From Coriobacteriaceae bacterium (GTDB taxonomy: Bacteria; Actinomycetota; Coriobacteriia; Coriobacteriales; Coriobacteriaceae), in the NCBI GenBank assembly GCA_902835305.1, contig CADFMD010000016.1, positions 1 to 39,789 on the forward strand: a stretch of DNA of 39,789 nt. The letters are read 5' to 3'. The position numbers and the translations under genes are program-made. Shown here one piece after another: positions 17,759-25,837 of the stretch (positions are counted from its first letter, which is position 1; every line of letters begins with the position of its first letter). A model generated the notes under the pieces. That model was not told the origin of the DNA. It saw nothing but the letters and a program-made list of their open reading frames with translations, and made no database searches.

Positions 17759-18598
17759 TCAGCCCTTGACGGCACCTGCCACCACGCCGTCGATGATGTA
17801 CTTCTGGCAGAAGATGTACATGATGACGATGGGGACAACGACCATCATGATGCAGGCCATCATGGGGCCGAGCTCGACGTGGCCATAGCCGCCACGGAAG
17901 TACTGGATCAAGATAGGAATGGTCTTGTACTTGGTGGAGTCGAGGGTGAGGTAGGGCAGCAGATAGTCGTTCCAGACCCACATGGTCTCGAGGATGCCAA
18001 CCGAAAGATAGGTGGGCTTCATGATGGGAAGGACAATCTTAAAGAACACCTGGACCGGGTTGCAGCCGTCGATCATGGCCGCCTCCTCAATCTCGAGCGG
18101 GATGTTCTTTACAAAGCCGGCGAACATAAAGACCGCCAGGCCCGCGCCAAAGCCCAGATAGATAAAGCAGATGTTGAACGGCGTGTTAAAGCCGATGCGG
18201 TCCGCCAAATTGGACAGCGTGAACATCAGCATCTGGAACGGCACGACCATCGAGAACACGAACAGGTAATAGAAGAAGTTCGAGATCTTGTTATTGACGC
18301 GCACCACGTACCAGGCGCACATGGAGCAGCACACCAAGATCAGCACGACCGACGTGACCGTGATGATGAGCGAATACATAAACGCCGAGGCAAAGCCCTG
18401 CTCGTTTAAGGCGTGCACATAGTTTGCAAAGCCGTTGAACGTCTCGGGCGTGAGCAGATCGAACGCCGTGGTGGTGCTGATTGCGGTCCCCTTCTTAAAG
18501 GAATTGAGCGCAATCATGAACACGGGGTAGATCCACGCGAGCGACAGAATCGTAAAGAAAATCGAGAGCGCGCGGTTGATAGCCTTATCGCGTTTCAT
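17759..18598 (-). CDS. Carbohydrate ABC transporter permease, MalG/UgpE type
   Basis: A 279-residue inner-membrane permease with about six membrane helices. The N-terminal LSIFFTILSLAWIYPVFMIALNSFK and the cytoplasmic EAA loop (EEAAMIDGCNPVQVFFKIVLP) mark the MalG-like subunit of type I sugar importers. Its start codon overlaps the stop of the preceding permease by one base (TAATG), so translation is coupled. It pairs with the MalF-like subunit to form the channel. Confidence 0.93.
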   Translation of the reverse strand: MKRDKAINRALSIFFTILSLAWIYPVFMIALNSFKKGTAISTTTAFDLLTPETFNGFANYVHALNEQGFASAFMYSLIITVTSVVLILVCCSMCAWYVVRVNNKISNFFYYLFVFSMVVPFQMLMFTLSNLADRIGFNTPFNICFIYLGFGAGLAVFMFAGFVKNIPLEIEEAAMIDGCNPVQVFFKIVLPIMKPTYLSVGILETMWVWNDYLLPYLTLDSTKYKTIPILIQYFRGGYGHVELGPMMACIMMVVVPIVIMYIFCQKYIIDGVVAGAVKG

Positions 18599-19452
18599 TA
18601 CTGCTGCACCTCCTTGGACCTCGTGGCCTTAAGCTGGATCATGGAAATAGCGACAACCAGGATGCAGAAGATGACTGCCTTGGCCTGGCCAATGCCCTGC
18701 CATGCGATGCCGGCGCGCGAATAGAACGTGTTGTAGATGTTCAGGGCGAGCATCTCGGTGGAGTGCGCGGGGGCGCCACCGGTAAGAGCGAGGTTCTGGT
18801 CGAACAGCTTAAAGCCGTTGGTGATGGACAGGAACAGGCAGATGGTGATCGTCGGCATCAGGTTAGGAATCTTAACCTTCCAAAACGTCTGCCATGCCGT
18901 GGCACCGTCAACCTTGGCGGCCTCGATGTAGTCGGACGGAATGGACTGCAGACCAGCGATGTAGATGATCATCATGTAGCCGACCTGCTGCCACAGGGTC
19001 AGGATGATAAGGCCCCAGAAGCCAGCAGCAGAGTTAAGGGCGATGAGCTGGGCGCCCACGTTGGAGAGCAGACAGTTGATCAGAATCTGCCAAATGTAGC
19101 CCAGCACGATGCCGCCGATCAGGTTAGGCATAAAGAAGATCGTGCGGAAGATGTTGGTGCCCTTGAGCGCCTTGCGGGTGAGCGCCTGCGCGATGGCCAA
19201 CGCGATCACGTTGATGAGCACCGTCGACAGGAAGGCAAACGCCACGGTAAAGAAGAACGACGTGGAAAACTGCGGGTCCGTCAATGCGCGCACATAATTC
19301 TCGATACCGACAAAGTGCGCGTTGTTGATGGTAATAAACTGGCAGAACGAGAGATAGAAGCCCTGGATAAAGGGAATCACGAACCCGATCATAAACGCCA
19401 GACACGTGGGCAGCATAAAGAGCGGCCACCAGCGCTTGAGTGCTTTGCCCAT
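18598..19452 (-). CDS. Carbohydrate ABC transporter permease, MalF/UgpA type
   Basis: A 284-residue inner-membrane permease: six helices, no large periplasmic loop, and the EAA motif (EAAKVDGATAWQTFWKVKIPNL) near residue 190. The start ATG at 19452 follows GAAAGGACCCTTCT. It follows the binding-protein gene after an 87-bp gap holding a very stable hairpin and is coupled to the MalG-like gene by a one-base overlap. With its partner and MsmK it should import an oligosaccharide such as maltodextrin or a related glucoside, judged from the malQ, glgP and regulator neighbours. Confidence 0.93.
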   Translation of the reverse strand: MGKALKRWWPLFMLPTCLAFMIGFVIPFIQGFYLSFCQFITINNAHFVGIENYVRALTDPQFSTSFFFTVAFAFLSTVLINVIALAIAQALTRKALKGTNIFRTIFFMPNLIGGIVLGYIWQILINCLLSNVGAQLIALNSAAGFWGLIILTLWQQVGYMMIIYIAGLQSIPSDYIEAAKVDGATAWQTFWKVKIPNLMPTITICLFLSITNGFKLFDQNLALTGGAPAHSTEMLALNIYNTFYSRAGIAWQGIGQAKAVIFCILVVAISMIQLKATRSKEVQQ

Positions 19453-19474
19453 AGAAGGGTCCTTTCAATATGCG

Positions 19475-19506
19475 GGGGGCGGGCAAACCAACGTCTGCCC
19501 GCCCCC
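19475..19506 (-). other. Strong intercistronic hairpin between binding-protein and permease genes
   Basis: GGGGGCGGGCA (19475-19485) pairs perfectly with TGCCCGCCCCC (19496-19506). It is followed on minus by CGCATATTGAAAGG, not by T residues. Its position matches stability hairpins that keep binding-protein mRNA more abundant than permease mRNA. Confidence 0.7.
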
Positions 19507-19539
19507 TGTCGCTAATCAGATAGCTTGGGCAGCAACTGC

Positions 19540-20856
19540 TTACTCGGAAGCAGCCTTCTCGGTCTTCCAGCCATCGACGAAGGCGTTCTTGACGCCGTCC
19601 CACTTGCTGTTGTCGGCAGCATAGGCGATCAGAGCCTGCTTGAGGTTCTTCTTCCACTCCTCAGAGGGGATGTAAACAAAGTCCCAAGCAACGGTCTTCT
19701 TGCCGTCTTTGGCCATAGCAACGGCCTGCTGCGAGAAGACGTTGGTGGTCTCCTTAGCGCTCTTGAACGGGGCGGTCAGACCCATCTTGTCAGCGATGAT
19801 GCTGGTGGCGGTGTCAGAAGTGACGCACCAATACATGAAGTCCTCGGTGGCCTTCTGGGCATCCTCGGAAGCCTGGGAGCTGACGCACCAGTAGTTCTCG
19901 CCGCCGGAGCACAGGCCCTGGTTCTCCTCGCCGTCGACGCCGATGTAGATCGGCAGCATGCCGAGCTGGTCGTCGGTCATACCGGCCTTGGTGAGGTCGG
20001 CGTAGGCCCAAGAGCCGTTCTGGTAGAAAACGGCCTTACCGGTTGCGAACTCGTTGGTGGCGTCGTCACCGGTCTTGGAGGCAAGCTGCGAAGGATCGCA
20101 GGTGGAGTCGGTGATATACAGGTCGAAGATCTGCTTAAAGTTGTCGAGATACTCGCCCTTGATCTCGTCGTCCTCCTGGTTGTGCTCCTTCTCGAACTCG
20201 TAGTAGAGCGGGAGGTTAGCGAGGTGGGTGGTGTAGCGCCAGCTGGAAGAGTCATCCATACCGGCGGAAGTGAAGGCACCGTCAACGCCGAGCTCGTCCT
20301 TGCGAGCCTGGATGTCATCGGCGCAAGCCTTCAGCTTGTCGAAGGAGTTGATGTCCTCAGCCTTGTAGCCGGCCTTCTCGAGGAGCTCCTTGTTGTAGAT
20401 GATGCCGTAGCTCTCCTGAACCCAGTCGATACCCAGATCCTTGCCGTCGGACTGCAGCGCCAGGGAGTCGTCGATGAGCTCGCCGCGGAGCTTGGTGTCG
20501 GAAAGATCGGCGCAGTAGTCCTTCCAGTTCTTAAGGCCGGTGGGGCCGTTGACCTGGAACAGCGTCGGAGCGGAGCTCTTGGACATCTCGGACTTGAGCT
20601 TCTCCTCGTAGGTGTTGGAGGCGGCGGTCACGATCTTGACCTCGACGCCCTTCTCCTTCTTGTACGCCTTGGCGATCTCCTTCCACTCCTTGTCGACCTC
20701 GGGCTTGAACTGGAGGAAGTAGACCTCGGCAGCGTCACCAGAAGCAGAGGAGCCAGAGCCGGCAGAACCACCGCAGCCCACGAGGCCCAGACCAAGAACC
20801 GCAGCCGCGGAACCAGCAAAGCCCAGGAACTGCCTTCTGCTCATTTCGTTCTTCAT
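19540..20856 (-). CDS. Sugar-binding lipoprotein of ABC importer (Tat-lipoprotein signal)
   Basis: A 438-residue extracytoplasmic solute-binding protein (SBP_bac_1 type, 400-450 aa). The signal contains a twin-arginine SRRQFLG (Arg7-Arg8) and a lipobox LVGC, so mature lipoprotein would begin at Cys28 after Tat export. The mature part starts with a Gly/Ser linker, then YFLQFKPEVDKEWKEIAKAYKK, typical of MalE/UgpB-like proteins; a Glu/Asp-rich, aromatic-rich binding region follows. I start at the ATG at 20856 after AAAGGGTGGATTGTA; a GTG at 20874 overlaps that site. It is first of the four-gene importer operon, downstream of the GntR gene; two operator-like palindromes lie 110-195 bp upstream. 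Confidence 0.93.
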   Translation of the reverse strand: MKNEMSRRQFLGFAGSAAAVLGLGLVGCGGSAGSGSSASGDAAEVYFLQFKPEVDKEWKEIAKAYKKEKGVEVKIVTAASNTYEEKLKSEMSKSSAPTLFQVNGPTGLKNWKDYCADLSDTKLRGELIDDSLALQSDGKDLGIDWVQESYGIIYNKELLEKAGYKAEDINSFDKLKACADDIQARKDELGVDGAFTSAGMDDSSSWRYTTHLANLPLYYEFEKEHNQEDDEIKGEYLDNFKQIFDLYITDSTCDPSQLASKTGDDATNEFATGKAVFYQNGSWAYADLTKAGMTDDQLGMLPIYIGVDGEENQGLCSGGENYWCVSSQASEDAQKATEDFMYWCVTSDTATSIIADKMGLTAPFKSAKETTNVFSQQAVAMAKDGKKTVAWDFVYIPSEEWKKNLKQALIAYAADNSKWDGVKNAFVDGWKTEKAASE

Positions 20857-20964
20857 TACAATCCACCCTTTCACACCGTGGCGGCACCCTTTGCCGCCGC
20901 CTTCGGAGATTGGCTCGGGGACTTTGCCCCTTTTGCTGACTTGTACAATACGCTATTTGGCTAG

Positions 20965-20976
20965 TTGTTTGAACAA
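20965..20976. promoter_or_regulatory. Operator-like palindrome upstream of importer operon (proximal)
   Basis: TTGTTTGAACAA, 11 of 12 matches to the TTGTTTAAACAA consensus and almost a perfect inverted repeat (TTGTT/AACAA). It lies 109 bp upstream of the binding-protein start. Confidence 0.5.
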
Positions 20977-21039
20977 GTATTACTAGAGCGGTAGAAAAAC
21001 TTCGGTGAACGGTAATTTCGACTTGATACTTGACAAGTT

Positions 21040-21051
21040 TTGTATAAACAA
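21040..21051. promoter_or_regulatory. Operator-like palindrome upstream of importer operon (distal)
   Basis: TTGTATAAACAA, 11 of 12 matches to the consensus; its core GTATAAAC fits GTnTAnAC for HutC-type GntR regulators. It lies 75 bp from the proximal site (about seven helical turns), so looping between the sites is possible. Confidence 0.5.
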
Positions 21052-21069
21052 TTATTTGTTATCAAATGC

Positions 21070-21120
21070 AGAGAAAACGCCCGATCAAGCCGATGCATCG
21101 TCGGTTTGACCGGGCGTTTT
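21070..21120 (-). terminator. Rho-independent terminator of the GntR gene
   Basis: AAAACGCCCG (21074-21083) pairs with CGGGCGTTTT (21111-21120), with a further imperfect stem inside. On minus the stem ends in TTTTCTC. It separates the regulator from the importer operon, so the importer needs its own promoter. Confidence 0.85.
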
Positions 21121-21162
21121 CGCTTTGAGGGCATGAGTCTCGTCAGGCTGCGAGCTAGCCGG

Positions 21163-21882
21163 CTATCGCTTGGAATTGACGCGGTAATGGAAGATCTCGG
21201 GGTGTGTGCGGGCATGCGTGACCTCGAACAAGATGCCGTCCGAGGTGTACGACTGGCTCTCCATAACGGCGACGCAGTTGTACTTGCCAAGGTCCAGATA
21301 GCTGCAGTCCTCATCGTTGGCGAGCTCGACACTCACCGTACGGCGGCTCGCCATCACTTTGATGCCGCGCTTGTGCTCCAGATAGCCGTAGATAGAATCC
21401 GCCGCGATCTCGGGGGTCAGGCCCTTGGCGATCGACGCCAAAAAGTAGCCGTGGTCCACTTGGCGCGCGCTGCCGTTGAGGCTTCGGACACGCACGACGC
21501 GAATCAGCTCCTCGCCCACCTTAAAGCCCAGGCGACGAGAGAGTTGCTCAGTGCAAATCAAATGTTCAAAAGACTTGACCTCGGTCGATGCGACGGCATT
21601 GTTGCGTTTTGCGAACTCGCCAAACGACTCAACCTCTTCGAGTGCGCCCAGCATATCGGTTTCGCCCTTAAGCCAAATAACGCGCACGCCCTTGCCGTGT
21701 ATAGGCTGCACAAACATCTGGTCGGCCAGCATGCTCAAGGCGCGTCGAACGGTATTGCGCGTGCAGCCAAACTCCGCGGTCAGCTCGGCTTCGGTTGGCA
21801 GCATCTCCTGAAACGCATAGGTCCCGTTGATGATGCGCGAACGGATCTCGCGGTAGATTCCTTCGTAAATCGCTTTTGGCAT
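21163..21882 (-). CDS. GntR-family regulator, HutC/TreR-like (UTRA)
   Basis: A 239-residue regulator with an N-terminal winged helix (LPTEAELTAEFGCTRNTVRR, wing PIHGKGVRVI) and a UTRA effector domain (about residues 85-235), which in TreR-like relatives binds a sugar 6-phosphate. The ATG at 21882 follows TTAGAGGTGAAATC. It lies between the ABC importer operon and the divergent PTS-HAD gene. Copies of a TTGTTTAAACAA-like site lie at its own promoter and at both neighbours and malQ, so it is the natural candidate to control all four. The closeness of that consensus to known TreR-type sites is from general knowledge of the HutC subfamily. Confidence 0.92.
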   Translation of the reverse strand: MPKAIYEGIYREIRSRIINGTYAFQEMLPTEAELTAEFGCTRNTVRRALSMLADQMFVQPIHGKGVRVIWLKGETDMLGALEEVESFGEFAKRNNAVASTEVKSFEHLICTEQLSRRLGFKVGEELIRVVRVRSLNGSARQVDHGYFLASIAKGLTPEIAADSIYGYLEHKRGIKVMASRRTVSVELANDEDCSYLDLGKYNCVAVMESQSYTSDGILFEVTHARTHPEIFHYRVNSKR

Positions 21883-21934
21883 GATTTCACCTCTAATGAA
21901 TATGTATGGCTAGGCACGATAGCATTTCTTAAAG

Positions 21935-21955
21935 TTGTTTAAACCGATTATCGGT
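21935..21955. promoter_or_regulatory. Two overlapping palindromes at the GntR gene promoter
   Basis: TTGTTTAAACCG (21935-21946) matches the GntR operator consensus in 10 of 12 bases, and the perfect inverted repeat ACCGAT-T-ATCGGT (21943-21955) overlaps its end. They lie 53-73 bp upstream of the GntR start. The second palindrome may be a different regulator's site. Confidence 0.45.
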
Positions 21956-22043
21956 AAAGCACGGATTATTTACCGTCGACGGTTCCCCCGAAACCCAAAT
22001 CGGACCGAATCAAAACCGTCAATGCGGCAAGCAGCCAGTCCTC

Positions 22044-22068
22044 TACAATGAGTTCATTGTTTAAACGT
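22044..22068 (+). promoter_or_regulatory. PTS-HAD promoter -10 with downstream operator
   Basis: TACAAT (22044-22049) is a likely -10 without a clear -35. Eight bases further, TTGTTTAAACGT (22057-22068; 10 of 12 consensus matches) would lie over the transcription start, a classic repression position. Confidence 0.45.
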
Positions 22069-22106
22069 TCTTGCTCGCACAGCATGTTGCATCCGAAAGG
22101 CATATT

Positions 22107-24557
22107 ATGCTGCAGAAAATCCAACGTTTTGGCGGAGCCATGTTCGCGCCCGCCATGCTGTTTTCTATATCAGGCCTCATGGTCGGCATCTCCGCCCTCG
22201 CAACGACCGTGGATATCGTCGGCGACCTCGCCGTATACGGAACCCCCTGGTACGTTTTCTGGACTATCATTCAGCGCGGCTCGTGGACGGTCTTTAAGCG
22301 CCTTCCACTCCTTTTTGCCGTAGCGCTGCCCATCGGCCTTGCCCAAAAGCAACCGGCACGCTGCTGCCTCGAGGCGCTCGTAGCCTATTTTGCCTACTGT
22401 TTCTTTTTGAGCGAGATCATTAAGCTGAGCGGCGACAACCTTGGACTTAAGTACCCGTCGTCTTTAACCCCCGCCAGCGGCATCACCGTCATCGACGGCA
22501 TCAAGACGCTCGACACCGGCATTATCGGCCCGCTGGCGGTGTCGGCAACCGTCGTTGCCATCCATGACCGCTTCTACGATGCCAAGGTTCCCGATTGGCT
22601 CGGCACGTTCTCGGGTTCCTCGCTCGTCTACCTCATCAGCTTTTTTGCCGTGTTTGCCCTTGCCGCCATCTCGGCCGCCATCGTGCCCTTCGCATACGCT
22701 GTGACCGAAACGCTGCGCCACGCACTTGCGGGCGTCGGCCCCTTCGGCGTGGGCATCTTTGTGTTTTTGGAGCGAGCGCTCGAGCCCATGGGGCTGCACC
22801 ATCTGCTCTATATGCCCATCTATTACGACAATCTGGTCATTCACGACGGTATTTACGCCACGTGGACCAACCTGCTCCCCATTCTCTCCCATAGCACGCG
22901 CCCTTTAAATGAACTTGCGCCCTGGGCAGGTTTTACCGCCACCGGCTGGGGCAAGCTCTTTGGCCTTCCCGCCATCGCGGCAGCATTCTATTTCACCGCC
23001 AAACCCGAACGCCGCGCCGGCCTTAAGGTCATCCTTTTGCCCGCCATCGTCGCCTCGGTGGTCTGCGGCGTCACCGAGCCGCTCGAGTTTCTCTTTATGT
23101 TCACCTATCCCGGACTCTTTTTGCTCTACGCCGTCCTGTCCTCCTGCCTTGCCATGACCATGAACTTCTTTGGCATCGTCGGCATCTTCTCGGGCGGTCT
23201 CATGGAAATGACGGCCTTCAACTTCATCCCACTCATGCGAATGCATGCCGGCTCCTACCTTTTGGCGCTCGGTATCGGTCTTGCCTTTAGCCTCATCTTT
23301 TTTGTTAGTTTTCGAGCACTCATCTTGGTCTATGACCTTAAGACGCCGGGCCGCGAGGATCATGTCTCCAATCGCGCGGCAATCGATCGTTTAACGGGAA
23401 GCGGCTTTGCCAAAGAGCAATCTCCCAATGGCGAGGTCAGTATTCAATCCGATCAAGATCACGTCCTCGCTGAGCGGGTAATTCAGCTTTTAGGTGGCGT
23501 TGGCAATATCGTGGGCGCAACCAACTGCGCCACGCGCCTGCGCGTCGAGGTCGCAGACCCTTCCATCGTTGCAGATAATGCGTCGTTTGTCGCGGTGGGC
23601 GCCAAGGGCCTCATCATTACGGGCAAGACCGCCCAGGTGATTATTGGCATCTCCGTTCCCCGCGTCAAAGAGCATTTTGACCAGATCATGGGCCTCGAGC
23701 CGGGATTTGTGTCCACCACCTCGGCCTCCCCTGCCGTCAGCGCAGCCCATAAGCGCGGCGATATCTGCTTCTTCGATATCGACGGAACACTCGCCTGGCA
23801 AGACCCTCGAGTGGCACAAGAGCTTCCCGAGAGCGAGCGAGACCTCTCCCCCTATCCCAATGAAGCGGTCTCGCAAGCCATCCGTGATTTTGTCGCCAAG
23901 GGCAATATGGCGTTTATCTGCACAGGGCGCACGCTGAGCTGCATCCATCCAAAGCTGCTCGAGCTGCCCTGGACCGGCATCGTCTGCCTCGCGGGTGGCT
24001 ATGTCGAACTTGAGGGACACGTGATTCGCGATTTGGCGATGACGCCCGGCATGCTGCAGCGCCTTGCTCCCATTCTTGAGCAATCGGACGAAGTGATTCG
24101 TTTTGAGGGACTCAATGGCGTCGTTCGCATGAGTGCCGATGCGCCCGACGCTCCGGGATACGCCCGCACCGTGGGCGATGCAATTACGCAGCTGCAACAT
24201 TACAGCGCCTACAAGATCTTAATGTCCACGTCGCTTGCCAACCGCATCGCTCAGGATCAAGCGTTTGAGCCGCTGCTCTGCTTTAACGAGCTCGAGCTCG
24301 AAGTGACCGAGATTTCGCCTCGCGAATGCACCAAGCGCGAGGGTATCCAGTCCGTACTCGACGCCCTCGATCCCCACCACGGAACCGTATACGGCATCGG
24401 CGACGCCAGCAATGACGTCTCGCTGATGAACGCCGTCGATGTCGGTATCGCCATGGGCAATGCGCCGGACTTCCTCAAGGAAAAGGCCGACTATGTCACC
24501 GACAGCATCGACCACGACGGCGTCGTCACCGCGCTCGAACACTTTGGGCTTATCTAG
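22107..24557 (+). CDS. PTS glucose/maltose-family IIC-IIB fused to a HAD phosphatase
   Basis: An 816-residue single polypeptide in three parts. Residues 1-410 are a glucose-superfamily IIC channel (start MLQKIQRFGGAMFAPAML; EPMGLHHLLYMPIYY near 226; GVTEPLEFLFMF near 321). Residues 450-530 are IIB with active Cys474 in GATNCATRLR. Residues 550-816 are a Cof-type (HAD-IIB) phosphatase with every motif intact: Asp557 and Asp559 in FFDIDGTL, Thr606 in ICTGRT, Lys743 in TKREG, Asp766 and Asp770 in GIGDASNDVSLM. No IIA domain is present, so an outside IIA must serve it. The ATG at 22107 follows GAAAGGCATATT. The fusion suggests the sugar phosphate made during uptake is dephosphorylated at once. 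It is divergent from the GntR regulator, with a shared operator. Confidence 0.9.
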   Translation: MLQKIQRFGGAMFAPAMLFSISGLMVGISALATTVDIVGDLAVYGTPWYVFWTIIQRGSWTVFKRLPLLFAVALPIGLAQKQPARCCLEALVAYFAYCFFLSEIIKLSGDNLGLKYPSSLTPASGITVIDGIKTLDTGIIGPLAVSATVVAIHDRFYDAKVPDWLGTFSGSSLVYLISFFAVFALAAISAAIVPFAYAVTETLRHALAGVGPFGVGIFVFLERALEPMGLHHLLYMPIYYDNLVIHDGIYATWTNLLPILSHSTRPLNELAPWAGFTATGWGKLFGLPAIAAAFYFTAKPERRAGLKVILLPAIVASVVCGVTEPLEFLFMFTYPGLFLLYAVLSSCLAMTMNFFGIVGIFSGGLMEMTAFNFIPLMRMHAGSYLLALGIGLAFSLIFFVSFRALILVYDLKTPGREDHVSNRAAIDRLTGSGFAKEQSPNGEVSIQSDQDHVLAERVIQLLGGVGNIVGATNCATRLRVEVADPSIVADNASFVAVGAKGLIITGKTAQVIIGISVPRVKEHFDQIMGLEPGFVSTTSASPAVSAAHKRGDICFFDIDGTLAWQDPRVAQELPESERDLSPYPNEAVSQAIRDFVAKGNMAFICTGRTLSCIHPKLLELPWTGIVCLAGGYVELEGHVIRDLAMTPGMLQRLAPILEQSDEVIRFEGLNGVVRMSADAPDAPGYARTVGDAITQLQHYSAYKILMSTSLANRIAQDQAFEPLLCFNELELEVTEISPRECTKREGIQSVLDALDPHHGTVYGIGDASNDVSLMNAVDVGIAMGNAPDFLKEKADYVTDSIDHDGVVTALEHFGLI

Positions 24558-24672
24558 CCAAGCCCCTACCGCACTTGCGGCCGCATGGACCAATCGTCTT
24601 CAACCGCCGCGCTCGACGCCCTAATGTGGCAATATGTTGTCTGCATAATGCAACGATGCAACCTATCAAAGA

Positions 24673-25698
24673 ATGCGAGAACCCGTGTCCAGTCCGTTTA
24701 CCAGCTTTTTAGCCCAGCACTTTGACCAGATTAACGACTATCTGGCCACGTTCTTTGACGGACAGGCGACTTCCGCCGATATCGAGCGCTACCTGTATAC
24801 CCCGCTCTCGGCATTTACGGCAAACGCTGGCAAGCGCCACCGCCCGCTCATCTGCATGCTCGCCGCCACTGCGGTAGGCGGCAGCTTTGAGAGCGCCCGC
24901 AGCGCAGCGGCGGCCATCGAGCACTTTCAGTCGGGCGCACTCATCCACGACGACATCGCCGACAACGGGCAGATTCGTCGCGGCAAGCCCTGCATGCACC
25001 TTACCGAGGGCACCGGTCTTGCCATCAACTGCGGTGACCTGGCGCTCACCATGGTCACCAAGACGGTTCTCGACGACCCCACACTCAACGCAGACGTGAA
25101 GCTTCACGTGCTCCACGAGCTTACCGAGATGATCGTCCGTACCATCGAGGGCCAAGCGCTCGACCTGGGCTGGGTCCGCGACGAGCGCTTTGACATTTCG
25201 GTCGACGATTATCTGGACATGGCGACGCACAAGACCGCGTACTACAGCGGAGCGACGCCGCTTGCCGCCGGAGCCATTATCGGCGGCGGCAGCGAAGAGC
25301 AGATTGAGGCACTGCGCGCCTTTGGGCTGCACACGGGCCTTGCCTTCCAGATTCAAGACGACCTGCTCAACTTGATCGGCACCAAGGAGGCCGCCAACAA
25401 GGACTTCCGCACCGATATCACCGAGGGCAAGCGCACCCTCGTTGCCGTGCATGCCCTGTCAGACAAGCGCTATCACGACGAGATCGAGGCAATCCTTTCC
25501 TCGGGCACCGAGGACCCTGCGCAGCTCGCACGCGCCGTGGAGATCTTCCAGGAGACCGGCTCCATCGATTACGCCCACACCTATGCGCTCGACCTGACCG
25601 CTAAGGCCAAGGCCGCTATCGAAGGCGTCGAGCTCGACCCGCATGCGCGCGAGCTCTTCCTCTCAATGGCAGATTTCTTTGTGGAGCGTCTTAACTAG
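24673..25698 (+). CDS. Polyprenyl diphosphate synthase
   Basis: A 341-residue all-helical prenyltransferase that condenses isopentenyl diphosphate units onto an allylic diphosphate (chain length unknown: geranylgeranyl to heptaprenyl). The first Asp-rich motif is HDDIADNGQIRRGKP near residue 95; the second is QIQDDLLN near 230, where the last Asp of the usual DDxxD is Asn. An FQSGALIHDD helix and the GKR substrate-binding segment near residue 52 are present. The ATG at 24673 has no clear ribosome site; a GTG at 24685 is a possible alternative start. It is likely for quinone or lipid carriers. It lies 115 bp after the PTS-HAD gene. Confidence 0.92.
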   Translation: MREPVSSPFTSFLAQHFDQINDYLATFFDGQATSADIERYLYTPLSAFTANAGKRHRPLICMLAATAVGGSFESARSAAAAIEHFQSGALIHDDIADNGQIRRGKPCMHLTEGTGLAINCGDLALTMVTKTVLDDPTLNADVKLHVLHELTEMIVRTIEGQALDLGWVRDERFDISVDDYLDMATHKTAYYSGATPLAAGAIIGGGSEEQIEALRAFGLHTGLAFQIQDDLLNLIGTKEAANKDFRTDITEGKRTLVAVHALSDKRYHDEIEAILSSGTEDPAQLARAVEIFQETGSIDYAHTYALDLTAKAKAAIEGVELDPHARELFLSMADFFVERLN

Positions 25699-25837
25699 CG
25701 GGGGTCATAAAACCTGTGGGCAGCGAGTTTGGGTACAAGTTGCTACACTATTGAGTGCATGTTTATAAATTGTCTCGCGTTGTCTATCCGACACACGCTC
25801 AAAATAGTACGAATGGTACGCCGAAAGGGGTTCGTTC

